From: Blautia schinkii
Lineage (GTDB): Bacteria; Bacillota; Clostridia; Lachnospirales; Lachnospiraceae
Reading direction: 5' to 3'
Assembly: GCF_013304825.1 (NCBI RefSeq)
Contig: NZ_JAAWUO010000014.1
Location: 1-64,000, forward strand
Length of the DNA stretch: 64,000 bases
Shown here: positions 36,076 to 44,859 of the stretch, piece after piece
How the letters are laid out: each line of letters begins with the position of its first letter
Numbering within the stretch: the first letter of the stretch is position 1
Notes under the pieces: model-generated
Seen by the model: the letters and a program-made list of their open reading frames with translations, nothing else
The model's database searches: none
Told to the model about the DNA's origin: nothing
Made by a program: the position numbers and the translations under genes

Positions 36076-37290
36076 ATGAATCCATTGAAAAAAGCTTACT
36101 GCCGGATTTTTCAGAACATCTTTAAATTCGCCCTTCCACTGCTTCCTTACCGCAATCCGAAGATCATCGGAAGTGTCAAAGGAATCCCGGAAGTTCTGGA
36201 AAAAAGAGATTATAATAATGTACTTATCATCACAGATGCAGGGATCCGAAGCCTTGGCCTTACGGAGCGTCTGGAACAGACGCTGAAGCGAAGTTGCATC
36301 TCTTATCATATCTACGACAAAACCGTTGCCAATCCAACAACCGTCAATGTAGACGACGCTCTTCACATGTATCTGGATAATGACTGCCAGGCGATCATTG
36401 GTTTTGGCGGCGGTTCCAGTATGGACTGTGCCAAAGCCACAGCAGCCCGCATTGCCAAACCGCATCAGTCTCTTGCTCAGATGAAGGGAATCCTGAAAAT
36501 CCACAAAAAGCTTCCTCTTCTCATCGCTATTCCTACAACTGCCGGAACCGGAAGTGAAACAACACTTGCAGCCGTGATCACAGATGCACAGACCCGGCAC
36601 AAATATGCCATCAACGATTTTCCGCTGATCCCACGCTACGCAGTCCTTGATCCAAAGGTTACCTTAAGCCTTCCACCGTTTATCACAGCTACAACCGGAA
36701 TGGATGCCCTGACCCATGCAGTGGAAGCGTACATCGGCAACTCCACCACGCCAGGCACAAGAAAAAATGCCCTGGATGCTGTCAGACTGATCTTCGAAAA
36801 CCTAGATACCGCCTACACAGACGGCAATAATATTGAAGCAAGACGAAATATGCTCCGCGCTTCCTATTTCGCAGGCTGCGCCTTCACCAAATCTTACGTT
36901 GGATATGTCCACGCAATTGCACATTCCCTTGGTGGAAAATATAATGTTCCACACGGACTTGCCAATGCAGTGATCCTGCCTATGGTGCTGGAAACATACG
37001 GAGATTCCATCACTCACAAGCTCCGCAACCTGGCTGTAACTGCAGGTCTCTGCGACAAACATGAGGATGATAAAACTGCTGCACAGATGTTTATTGATGC
37101 TGTAAAAGATATGAAAAAACGCTTCGGTATCGGTGATCACATCCCTGAGATCCAGGAAACAGATATCCCGGAACTTGCTCATTATGCAGACAAAGAAGCC
37201 AATCCGCTGTACCCGGTTCCTGTGCTGATGGATGCCGGTGAACTTGAGACATTATATTATCGCCTGATGCCGCCAGTCAGTAATTCCTGA
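36076..37290 (+). CDS. Iron-containing alcohol dehydrogenase
   Basis: 404 residues from the ATG of MNPLKKAYCR; AAAGGA lies 13 bases before it, while an ATG at 36064 is too close to that site, so the start is uncertain by four codons. NAD loop GFGGGSSMDCAKA, then PTTAGTGSETT. Metal ligands fit Asp and His in GMDALTHAVEAY, His in YVHAIAHSLGG and His in YNVPHGLANAV, so it should be active. A second Fe-ADH in the window, not closely similar to the one at 11547. It pairs with an aldehyde dehydrogenase 41 bases downstream: alcohol to aldehyde to acid, or the reverse. Confidence 0.9.
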   Translation: MNPLKKAYCRIFQNIFKFALPLLPYRNPKIIGSVKGIPEVLEKRDYNNVLIITDAGIRSLGLTERLEQTLKRSCISYHIYDKTVANPTTVNVDDALHMYLDNDCQAIIGFGGGSSMDCAKATAARIAKPHQSLAQMKGILKIHKKLPLLIAIPTTAGTGSETTLAAVITDAQTRHKYAINDFPLIPRYAVLDPKVTLSLPPFITATTGMDALTHAVEAYIGNSTTPGTRKNALDAVRLIFENLDTAYTDGNNIEARRNMLRASYFAGCAFTKSYVGYVHAIAHSLGGKYNVPHGLANAVILPMVLETYGDSITHKLRNLAVTAGLCDKHEDDKTAAQMFIDAVKDMKKRFGIGDHIPEIQETDIPELAHYADKEANPLYPVPVLMDAGELETLYYRLMPPVSNS

Positions 37291-37331
37291 GTATCAACTC
37301 ACACAACATTTTCAGAAAGGAGCTTCAATCC

Positions 37332-38711
37332 ATGGAAAAAGAACAGATCACCCGGCTTTTAGATAAACAACGCCAGTACTTCTACTCCGGCGCAACTTTA
37401 AATCTTGATTTTCGTATCAGCGCCCTGAAACGTCTTCGTGCCTCCATCCGAAAACACGAGCATCAGATTCACGCTGCTCTGAAAAAAGATCTTGGAAAAA
37501 GCAATTTCGAGAGCTACATGTGCGAAACCGGTCTCGTGCTTTCTGAGATCACACATATGCTGAAAAACATCCGCTCCTATGCAAAAGAACAGACCGTTCC
37601 CACTCCTCTGGCACAGTTCCACTCCCGCAGTTTCCGCAAACCATCCCCATATGGCGTGGTCCTTATCATGAGTCCATGGAACTATCCGTTCCTTCTCACA
37701 ATCGAGCCTCTGGTCGATGCCATTGCAGCCGGAAACACTGCCATTCTGAAACCAAGTGCTTACTCACCGGCTACAAGCGAAGTGATCCGCCTTCTGATCC
37801 ACGAATGCTTTGATGAAAAATATGTTGCTACTGTCACAGGCGGACGCGCGGAAAACACCCATCTTCTCAGCCTGCATTTTGATTACATCTTCTTTACAGG
37901 AAGCCAGGCTGTAGGAAAAGATGTTATGCGAAAGGCTTCTGAATACCTTACCCCAGTTACTCTGGAGCTCGGCGGAAAAAGCCCCTGCATCGTGGATAAA
38001 ACCGCTAATCTCCGCCTTGCAGCAAAACGTATCGTATTCGGCAAGTTCCTGAACTGCGGACAGACCTGCGTAGCACCGGACTATATCTACTGTGATCCGG
38101 AGATCAAAGATGCCCTGGTTGCAGAACTCCGCAGACAGATTACTCGTCAATATGGAAAAGAACCGCTCAAAAACCGGGACTATGGAAAGATCATCAATGA
38201 AAAGCATTTCGACCGTATCAACAGCCTCATTGACCCGTCCAAAACAGTGTGCGGCGGCAGCTCCGACCGTAAAACCCTCCAGATCGAACCAACGATCCTG
38301 GATAATGTAACCTTCGATGATCCGGTCATGCAGCAGGAGATCTTCGGCCCGGTACTCCCTGTCCTCACCTACGACTCTCTAGGAAGTGCTGTCACCAGGA
38401 TCAACTCCATGCCCCATCCCCTGGCTCTCTACATCTTCACCAGCGACGAAAAAAACGCCCGGGAAGTAACTTCCCGGTGCGGTTTCGGCGGCGGCTGCAT
38501 CAATGATGTTCTCATTCATCTCGCAACCAGCAATATGGGCTTCGGTGGCTTCGGAGAAAGTGGCATGGGTTCCTACCACGGAATCGACGGTTTCCGGACT
38601 TTCTCCCATTACAAGAGTATTGTAGATAAGAAAACATGGATTGATCTGCCTATGCGGTATCAGAAATATCGGAAGATCTATGAAACAATGGTTAGAATGT
38701 TTATGCGGTAA
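37332..38711 (+). CDS. Aldehyde dehydrogenase (class 3-like)
   Basis: 459 residues, the shorter class 3 / fatty-aldehyde type. MSPWNYPFLLTIEPLVDAIA is the cofactor-binding entry, FFTGSQAVGKDV holds the NAD loop, the general base Glu is in TLELGGKSP, and the catalytic Cys is in NCGQTCVAPDY. The C-terminus has FGGFGESGMGSYHG. It oxidises aldehydes to acids with NAD(P). In an operon with Fe-ADH; AAGGAG precedes the ATG. It could detoxify aldehydes, perhaps including acetaldehyde from the nearby ethanolamine genes, but they face the other way. Confidence 0.93.
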   Translation: MEKEQITRLLDKQRQYFYSGATLNLDFRISALKRLRASIRKHEHQIHAALKKDLGKSNFESYMCETGLVLSEITHMLKNIRSYAKEQTVPTPLAQFHSRSFRKPSPYGVVLIMSPWNYPFLLTIEPLVDAIAAGNTAILKPSAYSPATSEVIRLLIHECFDEKYVATVTGGRAENTHLLSLHFDYIFFTGSQAVGKDVMRKASEYLTPVTLELGGKSPCIVDKTANLRLAAKRIVFGKFLNCGQTCVAPDYIYCDPEIKDALVAELRRQITRQYGKEPLKNRDYGKIINEKHFDRINSLIDPSKTVCGGSSDRKTLQIEPTILDNVTFDDPVMQQEIFGPVLPVLTYDSLGSAVTRINSMPHPLALYIFTSDEKNAREVTSRCGFGGGCINDVLIHLATSNMGFGGFGESGMGSYHGIDGFRTFSHYKSIVDKKTWIDLPMRYQKYRKIYETMVRMFMR

Positions 38712-38734
38712 CTATGTTCTTTCATATAAAAACT

Positions 38735-38778
38735 GCCAGAGTACAGTACCTGAAAATACTGTCCCCTGGCTTTTTTTT
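38735..38778 (+). terminator. Terminator of the Fe-ADH/ALDH operon
   Basis: GCCAGAGTACAGTA pairs with TACTGTCCCCTGGC (two mismatches) and is followed by eight T. Confidence 0.9.
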
Positions 38779-38956
38779 AATTACCGCTTCCTGTGCGGAA
38801 GTTTACTTTCTTCTGTATCTGATGAGCCATCCCATAACCATAAGTTCCATAAACGCCCGTATGCCAGCCCTTCGCCTGGCCTTCCGGATCGTAATGATAA
38901 CTATGTCTGGTATATCCATCCCAGGCTCCGTCATCTGCTTGATAACGGGGCAGCAT
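38777..38956 (-). CDS. Short unrecognised reading frame (59 residues)
   Basis: A 59-codon frame with AAAGGA ten bases before an ATG. The product is unusually rich in aromatic residues and His/Gly (for example GWHTGVYGTYGYGMAHQIQ). I do not recognise it. It begins just after the stop of the Rpn-type remnant and its end overlaps the T-tract of the opposing terminator. It may be a chance frame or the tail of a lost surface protein. Confidence 0.25.
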   Translation of the reverse strand: MLPRYQADDGAWDGYTRHSYHYDPEGQAKGWHTGVYGTYGYGMAHQIQKKVNFRTGSGN

Positions 38957-38975
38957 TCTTTTTGTGTCCTTTAAA

Positions 38976-39197
38976 TTATTTTTTCTGTAATTTCAATACT
39001 TCCTCAATCGGTAATCCCGAGAACTTGGAAATATCTTCTGTAGAAAATCTTGGATTTTCCAACATTGACTGTGCGGTAAGCAAAGCCTGTTCCTGAAGAC
39101 TTCTTGGAGCTGTCCAAGAGTCCGTTCCGAAATATACGACTACCGTTATGACTGGTATCAGCCGATCATTACTGTAAAATCCGGTAAGATATTCTCC
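38976..39197 (-). pseudogene. C-terminal remnant of an Rpn-type PD-(D/E)XK nuclease ('transposase')
   Basis: A 73-residue stretch reads GEYLTGFYSNDRLIPVITVV then VYFGTDSWTAPRSL and ends ISKFSGLPIEEVLKLQKK. This fits the middle-to-end part of Rpn/PD-(D/E)XK family putative transposases, which have 'LIPVITLVIYFG...W.GP.SL' and a short C-terminal helix. Upstream, the frame continues without family sense to a stop, and no start or nuclease core is present. The remaining bases up to 39374 contain nothing I can identify. Confidence 0.55.
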
Positions 39198-39374
39198 GGA
39201 AGTAGGGGCCCGTTGATCGGCTTCTCTGTGTGATCTTTGGTGATTGTATCCTCGGTACCCACAGGTTTCGTCACCTTTGATCTTGTTATGTAATCAGATG
39301 CTATTTTCTATCTGATTCACATACAGCGTAACATAGTTTTCCCTTTCTGAAAAGGATAATATTTCCCAACCTTA

Positions 39375-40853
39375 TCAGAAAATGATCGGTATTATATAGA
39401 TTCCAAGTGCTATAACAGTTGCAATTACAGTAGCAATTTTCCAGATATTATATTCTTTGTCCATTTTGGCTTTTTCTTCTGGTGATGGCTCTTCGATGGT
39501 TCCGATTTCTTCTTCAATGCTTGGTATCTTATTTTCATGTTTTCTTGTAAAGATCGCCCAGTAAATGATTGCTGCGACTGTTACGACTCCTGATGTGATA
39601 AGAGCTACTTTGTCTGCAAAGATCAGCATAAATGCGTAGATCACAATGGTAAAAATACAGCCAAATTTTCCGCCTGGAGCTACATATGGACGTTTCATAT
39701 CCGGGCAGTGTTTCTTAAGTCCCAGATAAGCCAGACAGCCGATGATGTAGCAAAGCGCCAGTGAGATCAGTGATACGGATGCAATATAGTTGATGGATCC
39801 TGTTGCAATCAGGATAATGTTGATGATACCTACAACAAGAACTGCCATGTACGGTGTTTTGTATTTTGGATGTACTTTGCAGAGGAATGACGGCAATGAT
39901 TTATCTTCAGCCATTGTGTAAATGTATCTGGCCGGTGCTGCAATTCCAGGGTTAATGGTGGAAAGGTCGCCGCCAAATGCAATACCGATGCAAAGAAGAA
40001 TGATCGGAAAACCGACAAGTCCGGCTGCTTTCAAGCCTTCTGCATAAGGTGCATCAGCAACTGCAAGCAGATGATAATAGTTATGCGGTACAAGACCTAC
40101 AAGAAACCACTGGAACAGTGCGTTGCACACAAATACAAGAAATACGGAAATTTTTAATGCTCGCGGCAGTGTATACTGCGGATATTTTGTCTCGGCTCCC
40201 ATGGATACGCAGGTTTCAAAACCTGTGTAGCACCACCATACAAGACCGAAAATGTACATCATTTCTTTGAATGGCGGCAGGGAATCCATTGCAATGCCTC
40301 CGAAATATTCCAGATGGATCTTCGGAATCATGTACAGGAACCATGCAATGGCACAGCCCCAGAAAAAGAAGATAAATCCTGTCTGAGCTTTGCCTGACAT
40401 CTCAATTCCCTTAAAGTTCAGTACCAGAAAAAACAGTACCAGGATAATGGCAATGATACGAGAATCCACGCCTTCCAGGTTGATTCCAAACTGTCCGAAC
40501 AGTATCTTGAAATAGTTGGAAAATGCAAGTGTCTCACCAGCTCCGATACCAACAACGGAAATGATGTAATGCCAACCTGCAAGGTTAGCCCATACACGGT
40601 TCAGGCCACGTTTTGCATAGTTGTAAGTTCCTCCTGCACAAGGCAGTGCAGCTGACATCTCACCGTAAATCAGGCATGGCCAGACTGAGATCAGAAGTGC
40701 CAGAAATGTGATCACGATGATCCATGATCCTACGTGTCCGATCTGAGCTGATCCGCATGTAAAAAGTCCTACACCGACAACCGTTCCGATGGTCATGCTG
40801 ATAGATTCTTTCAGGCCCAGGGCCCGGACTAACTGTGTTTCGTTTTTTTCCAT
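39375..40853 (-). CDS. APC-family permease, probable ethanolamine/amino acid uptake
   Basis: 492 residues with 12-14 membrane helices. Helix 1 has ISMTIGTVVGVGLFTCGSAQIG, the substrate-binding GVG motif of the amino acid-polyamine-organocation family. A long charged loop (about 445-475) precedes the last helix. It follows eutC by 101 bases, with its own terminator-type leader in between that resembles the leader of eutA. Linked control and position make ethanolamine the likely cargo (inference); another amine or amino acid is possible. Confidence 0.88.
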   Translation of the reverse strand: MEKNETQLVRALGLKESISMTIGTVVGVGLFTCGSAQIGHVGSWIIVITFLALLISVWPCLIYGEMSAALPCAGGTYNYAKRGLNRVWANLAGWHYIISVVGIGAGETLAFSNYFKILFGQFGINLEGVDSRIIAIILVLFFLVLNFKGIEMSGKAQTGFIFFFWGCAIAWFLYMIPKIHLEYFGGIAMDSLPPFKEMMYIFGLVWWCYTGFETCVSMGAETKYPQYTLPRALKISVFLVFVCNALFQWFLVGLVPHNYYHLLAVADAPYAEGLKAAGLVGFPIILLCIGIAFGGDLSTINPGIAAPARYIYTMAEDKSLPSFLCKVHPKYKTPYMAVLVVGIINIILIATGSINYIASVSLISLALCYIIGCLAYLGLKKHCPDMKRPYVAPGGKFGCIFTIVIYAFMLIFADKVALITSGVVTVAAIIYWAIFTRKHENKIPSIEEEIGTIEEPSPEEKAKMDKEYNIWKIATVIATVIALGIYIIPIIF

Positions 40854-40910
40854 AATGTTGCTCCTCCTTTGTTCCCTCGTGCTTCAATAATAAAGTCTTT
40901 TTATATGAAG

Positions 40911-40961
40911 AAAAGGAGCCCGGATTTTTTTCATTCCGTGCTCCTTTGCAACCGTTACTCT
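40911..40961 (-). promoter_or_regulatory. Attenuator leader before the permease (terminator plus hexaloop hairpin)
   Basis: On the minus strand TGC-AAAGGA-GCA (40939-40950) forms a hairpin with a six-base loop. Its 3' half is the start of a terminator (GGAGCACGGA against TCCGGGCTCC) ending in TTTTCTTC. A second, weak hexaloop AGAGTA (40956-40961) lies just before it and overlaps the eutC stop codon. This matches the paired-hairpin plan of ANTAR/EutV target RNAs. Confidence 0.65.
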
Positions 40962-41746
40962 GCGTTTGAAAATTCAACGCCGCTTTTCTTTTTTTCAAGG
41001 ATCTGTGTGATCAGATCAACGATATGTGCTGCCGCCTCTACCGGCGGCACTCCGTGCCTGCTGATGTTGGAAACAACTGTGTATTCCGATTCCAGCATAT
41101 CCGGCCTTGCATGATAGGCAATGTAAGCTGACATGCTTTCTGAAGTGAGAAGTCCGGGCCGTTCTCCAATTAAAACACAGGTAACTTCTGCTCCCAGAAG
41201 AGGCCCTATCGTCCTTGCGGTATTAACTCTGCAGTACCGTACAAAAAATGGTGTTCCCACTGTGATACCTCTGTCTTCCAGACCCATTTTTATGGTAGGA
41301 AAAAGATCCGGGATATTGGCTGCGATAGATGGTGAACAGAGTCCGTCACCAAAATAAATCTGGACTTTTGGATTATGTACACAGTTTTCGGAGATCTTTT
41401 TCCGGGCATCCGGAAGAAAAATCCTTCCCCAGTCAGGCCGCAGCAGCATCTCGTGCTTGTCAGAACATTTTGTACGTACTTCAAAAACTCCCAGTTCTTT
41501 TACAACTTCCTCGGGTACTTCATTGAATACTGCATCATTGGCAGCTGCATGAGAAGCCAGAAAACGAAGCTGTGCTTCTGTTGTATATCTTGGACCGCAA
41601 TGGCCGATTCCAATTCTTGCAGGAGTGGCATGTTTCATTTTCCACATTTCCTTGAGATTATGGGGATGATCTACCTGCATGTAATCCATAATATCTGTTG
41701 CTGTAATATCTCTTAAACATCCTGCTGCACTGCTCATATCCTGCAC
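40955..41746 (-). CDS. eutC: Ethanolamine ammonia-lyase light chain
   Basis: 263 residues. Family blocks are TPARIGIGHCGPRYTTEAQL, LRFLASHAAANDAV, VQIYFGDGLCSPSIAANI and CVLIGERPGLLTSESMSAYI. The light chain with EutB forms the adenosylcobalamin-dependent enzyme that converts ethanolamine to acetaldehyde and ammonia. Twelve bases separate it from the eutB stop. Its own stop codon is part of the leader structure of the downstream permease. Confidence 0.96.
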   Translation of the reverse strand: MQDMSSAAGCLRDITATDIMDYMQVDHPHNLKEMWKMKHATPARIGIGHCGPRYTTEAQLRFLASHAAANDAVFNEVPEEVVKELGVFEVRTKCSDKHEMLLRPDWGRIFLPDARKKISENCVHNPKVQIYFGDGLCSPSIAANIPDLFPTIKMGLEDRGITVGTPFFVRYCRVNTARTIGPLLGAEVTCVLIGERPGLLTSESMSAYIAYHARPDMLESEYTVVSNISRHGVPPVEAAAHIVDLITQILEKKKSGVEFSNAE

Positions 41747-41758
41747 CTCCTGTTTATT

Positions 41759-43132
41759 CTATCTCATATCAAAAAACATGGACGGGTCTCCGGCATTTTT
41801 TCCCAGATGACCGTTTTCCCAGAATCCTCTTTTTTCCAACCATTCCCTGAATTCCGGAATGGGCTGTTTTTTCAGAAGCTGGCGTACACTTGCCACGTCG
41901 TGATAACTGGTAGACTGATACATCAGCATAATATCATCTGCCTGCGGAAGTCCCATTACATAATGGACACCTGCTGTTCCAAGAAGCGTAAGGATCGTCT
42001 CCGAATCGTTCTGGTCTGTTGGCATGTGGTTTGTATAGCAGACATCACATCCCATGGGAAGCCCGTGGAGATGTCCGCAGAACACATCTTCCAATGCTGC
42101 CCTTGTCAGCTGCTTGGTGTCATAGATGTATTCCGGTCCCATGAAACCTACTACTGTATTGATCAGAAATGGATGGTAATGTCTTGCCAGACCGTAGCAC
42201 CTGCATTCCATTGTCTGCTGATCTGCTCCGAAAGCTGCGGAAGAGGAAAGCTCTGAACCCTGTCCTGTCTCAAAATACATTACATTCGGTCCTTTTGCAT
42301 GGCCTCTGTCTTTAAAAAGTGCGTCTGCTTCTTCCAGCATGAAAGTCGTCACTCCAAATGCGGACAATGCTGCTTCTGATCCTGCAATGGACTGGAAACA
42401 GAGATCTGCACTTCCCTGTCCGGATCGTAATGCCTCCATCTGGGTTGTCACATGGGAAAGAACACATGTCTGAGTCGGAATCTCATATTTATCACGTATA
42501 TCTCCAAGTACTTTCCAGATGGCCAGTGTGCTGTCCACGGTATCAATTGCCGGATTCAGACCGATCACTGCATCACCGGAACCGTAGCTTAAACCTTCCA
42601 GAGTACTTGCCGCAACGCCCTCTGCATCATCTACCGGGTGGTTTGGCTGAAGTCTTGCTGCCAGAACATTTTCACCTCCAATGGTTGTGTTGCAGGTAGC
42701 TGTGATATGAAGCTTGCTTCCTGCAAGGATCATATCCATATTTCCCATGATCTTGGAAATTCCGGCGATCACTTCACTTGTCATTCCTCTGGACGCCCGC
42801 AGGATCATTTCACTTGTTGTGCTGTCACTTAAGATCCACTCCCTCATTTCCTGGATGGTTTTTCCCTTGATTTCCGCATATACTTGCTCATCAATATCGT
42901 CCTGGATGATCCTTGTTACTGCATCTTCTTCATACGGGACAGAAGGATGATTCCGGATATCTGCCACTGTCAACTGTCCAAGAACTTCTTTTGCTGCAAT
43001 TCGCTCCAACGTACTTCCGGCACATACACCGGCAAGTTCATCACCCGATTTTTTCTCGCTTGCTTTCGCAAGAAGTTCTTTTACATCTTTAAATTCATAT
43101 GTCTGACCCAGCATTACTGTTTTTAATATCAT
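41759..43132 (-). CDS. eutB: Ethanolamine ammonia-lyase heavy chain
   Basis: 457 residues from the ATG of MILKTVMLGQTYEF, the usual EutB start; a GTG three codons earlier overlaps less well with family data. Typical blocks: SGDELAGVCAGSTLERIAAK, RLQPNHPVDDAEG, GDAVIGLNPAIDTVDS, FQSIAGSEAALSAFGV, and FETGQGSELSSSAAFGADQQ. This is the catalytic chain with ethanolamine and B12 sites. Starts nine bases after the eutA stop. Confidence 0.96.
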   Translation of the reverse strand: MILKTVMLGQTYEFKDVKELLAKASEKKSGDELAGVCAGSTLERIAAKEVLGQLTVADIRNHPSVPYEEDAVTRIIQDDIDEQVYAEIKGKTIQEMREWILSDSTTSEMILRASRGMTSEVIAGISKIMGNMDMILAGSKLHITATCNTTIGGENVLAARLQPNHPVDDAEGVAASTLEGLSYGSGDAVIGLNPAIDTVDSTLAIWKVLGDIRDKYEIPTQTCVLSHVTTQMEALRSGQGSADLCFQSIAGSEAALSAFGVTTFMLEEADALFKDRGHAKGPNVMYFETGQGSELSSSAAFGADQQTMECRCYGLARHYHPFLINTVVGFMGPEYIYDTKQLTRAALEDVFCGHLHGLPMGCDVCYTNHMPTDQNDSETILTLLGTAGVHYVMGLPQADDIMLMYQSTSYHDVASVRQLLKKQPIPEFREWLEKRGFWENGHLGKNAGDPSMFFDMR

Positions 43133-43141
43133 TCTCAACAC

Positions 43142-44578
43142 CTACCCGTTAAATATTAAAGTTTTTACAACTGCCGGAATTACAGTTCCTGATGCTACCG
43201 GCTCTCCCAGATCAATGAAGTCTCCACTTTCACAGTGGATCCCGTCAATACAGATAATATCCCGCTTTCCCTTCAGCCTGTGCCCCAGAGCCTGACCTAC
43301 TGCTTTTCCGATGTCTTCTTCAAACACTACGATCAGCGGCTGCTTTTCCCTGCATTCTTTTTCATACTGGGAAACGATCTTCTCCGCGATCTCCTGTACC
43401 TGTTTAAAAGACGGGCATTTCAGACCTTTCATGGATATGGCTGTCTGGCGGTCTTCTGACTGTTTTTCCATGTAAAGCTGCATCTCTCTGTAAATGTTTT
43501 TGTCCAGATCCGGGATATCCTCCGGTCTTTCCAGCAACGGCCGGACTACCGGGATATTTTTCATTGGAAAAAGATCTGCCGTATATTCAATGGTACTGCC
43601 TGAAATATCCATGCTGTAATTTCCGGCTCCGATCACTGTAGCCCGCATGGTCTCTCTGGCATTTCTCACGTCCGCACTCTGAAATGAAGGATTTTTCCTG
43701 ATGGCCTGAGCCAGGAGTATACCGATATCTCCATATCGGAAAACATCTTCCTCTTCCCCGAAACATGCTGCTACGCCTCCTGAAAAAGTAAGGATCTCCG
43801 GTTTCTTCCGGCAGCTGATCAGATGATTGGCTTTCATATGTTCCAGAAGATCCTGCTGTGTTTCGGATATTCCATTTATGCCTACTGACTGTGCCAGGAT
43901 CTCTGCCATGGCATCTGTCAGAGTTCGTAAGCCTCTTTCTTCAGCTCGCTTTCCTTCTCTGATGTCAAGTTTCATTTTATCTGCCAGCCACCGGATCTTC
44001 GGTGCCACATATGTAAGAAACCCATCCTGTATCTGTACCAGCCTTCCGCCGATATCCAGACATGCGGTGTCAAGCATATGTCCGTTTTCAAAAAAACAGA
44101 TGTTACTGGTTCCGCCTCCGATGTCCAGATTCGCCACAATACTTCCGGTATCCTTTGAAAGCTGTGCTGCACCTGAGCCTTTTCCCGCAAGAACAGATTC
44201 CAGATCTGCACCAGCCGTAGCAACTACGAAATCTCCTGCAATTCCTGAGATAGCTTTTACCACATCTTCCGCATTTTTCTTTCTGGAGGATTCACCTGTA
44301 ATAATCACTGCTCCTGTACTGAGATCTGAAGCCTTGATCCCTGCTTTTTTATATTCTCCGTCGATAATATCATGAACCTTTTCTCCGTCGATCTCATCTC
44401 TGGACAGAAGCGGTGTGAAATATACCTTGCTTCTGTAGAACACATCCTTCGATATCACTTTGATCTGCGGGATTCTGCCGAATCCGCCTGTATTCTGCAA
44501 GAGCATGCGGCTGAAAACCAACTGCGTGGTGGATGTTCCGATATCAATTCCTGCACTCAGGATTTCCTCTTCTTTCAC
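43142..44578 (-). CDS. eutA: Ethanolamine ammonia-lyase reactivating factor
   Basis: 478 residues from a GTG (VKEEEILSAGIDIG) with GGGAGG eight bases upstream; the longer frame would run through the leader terminator. The actin-like ATPase fold is shown by SAGIDIGTSTTQLVFS, then NLDIGGGTSNICFFENG and LTFSGGVAACFG. EutA releases damaged cobalamin from the lyase and lets it reload. It is first in the eutA-eutB-eutC run. Confidence 0.95.
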   Translation of the reverse strand: MKEEEILSAGIDIGTSTTQLVFSRMLLQNTGGFGRIPQIKVISKDVFYRSKVYFTPLLSRDEIDGEKVHDIIDGEYKKAGIKASDLSTGAVIITGESSRKKNAEDVVKAISGIAGDFVVATAGADLESVLAGKGSGAAQLSKDTGSIVANLDIGGGTSNICFFENGHMLDTACLDIGGRLVQIQDGFLTYVAPKIRWLADKMKLDIREGKRAEERGLRTLTDAMAEILAQSVGINGISETQQDLLEHMKANHLISCRKKPEILTFSGGVAACFGEEEDVFRYGDIGILLAQAIRKNPSFQSADVRNARETMRATVIGAGNYSMDISGSTIEYTADLFPMKNIPVVRPLLERPEDIPDLDKNIYREMQLYMEKQSEDRQTAISMKGLKCPSFKQVQEIAEKIVSQYEKECREKQPLIVVFEEDIGKAVGQALGHRLKGKRDIICIDGIHCESGDFIDLGEPVASGTVIPAVVKTLIFNG

Positions 44579-44630
44579 AGTTTCACCTCCCTGATCTGTC
44601 CCAGAAAACCTTAACGCTGATCTTATACGT

Positions 44631-44675
44631 AAAAAGAGCACCAGCCTTAGGCTGATGCTCCGTTGCATATTCTCT
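44631..44675 (-). promoter_or_regulatory. Attenuator leader of eutABC (terminator plus hexaloop hairpin)
   Basis: On the minus strand TGC-AACGGA-GCA (44656-44667) forms a six-base-loop hairpin. It overlaps the terminator GAGCATCAGCC / GGCTGGTGCTC (loop TAA) followed by TTTTTACG. A second weak hexaloop AGAGAA (44670-44675) lies directly upstream. Known EutV ANTAR proteins bind such paired hexaloop hairpins (A first, G fourth) to stop terminator formation when ethanolamine is present. Confidence 0.7.
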
Positions 44676-44719
44676 GATTACTGTTCATTCATTTTTATGT
44701 CTTTCAAGAAAGTAACTGC

Positions 44720-44748
44720 ATTATAGCATAGCATTTCCTAACCTGCAA
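44720..44748 (-). promoter_or_regulatory. Promoter of eutABC
   Basis: On the minus strand TTGCAG (44743-44748), 17 bases, TATAAT (44720-44725). It gives a leader of about 80 bases before the terminator. Confidence 0.75.
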
Positions 44749-44859
44749 TTTGATTTTTTCACAAAATCAGAGAACATTTTTCATATTTTTTTGTAATATC
44801 ATGACAAATTGTACTTTTTTATTAAATTATACTATTCCAGAAATATTTTCCGAATTTTC

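Noticed and set aside
38641-39096. A 151-codon plus-strand frame after the aldehyde dehydrogenase gene
   Set aside because: It starts inside that gene, runs through the terminator and overlaps the Rpn-type remnant on the other strand; no support.
44676-44690. GATTACTGTTCATTC in the eut leader as another copy of the dispersed repeat
   Set aside because: The match to GTTACTGTTCAC is short and lacks the neighbouring TTCACTGGCAATAT part; likely chance.
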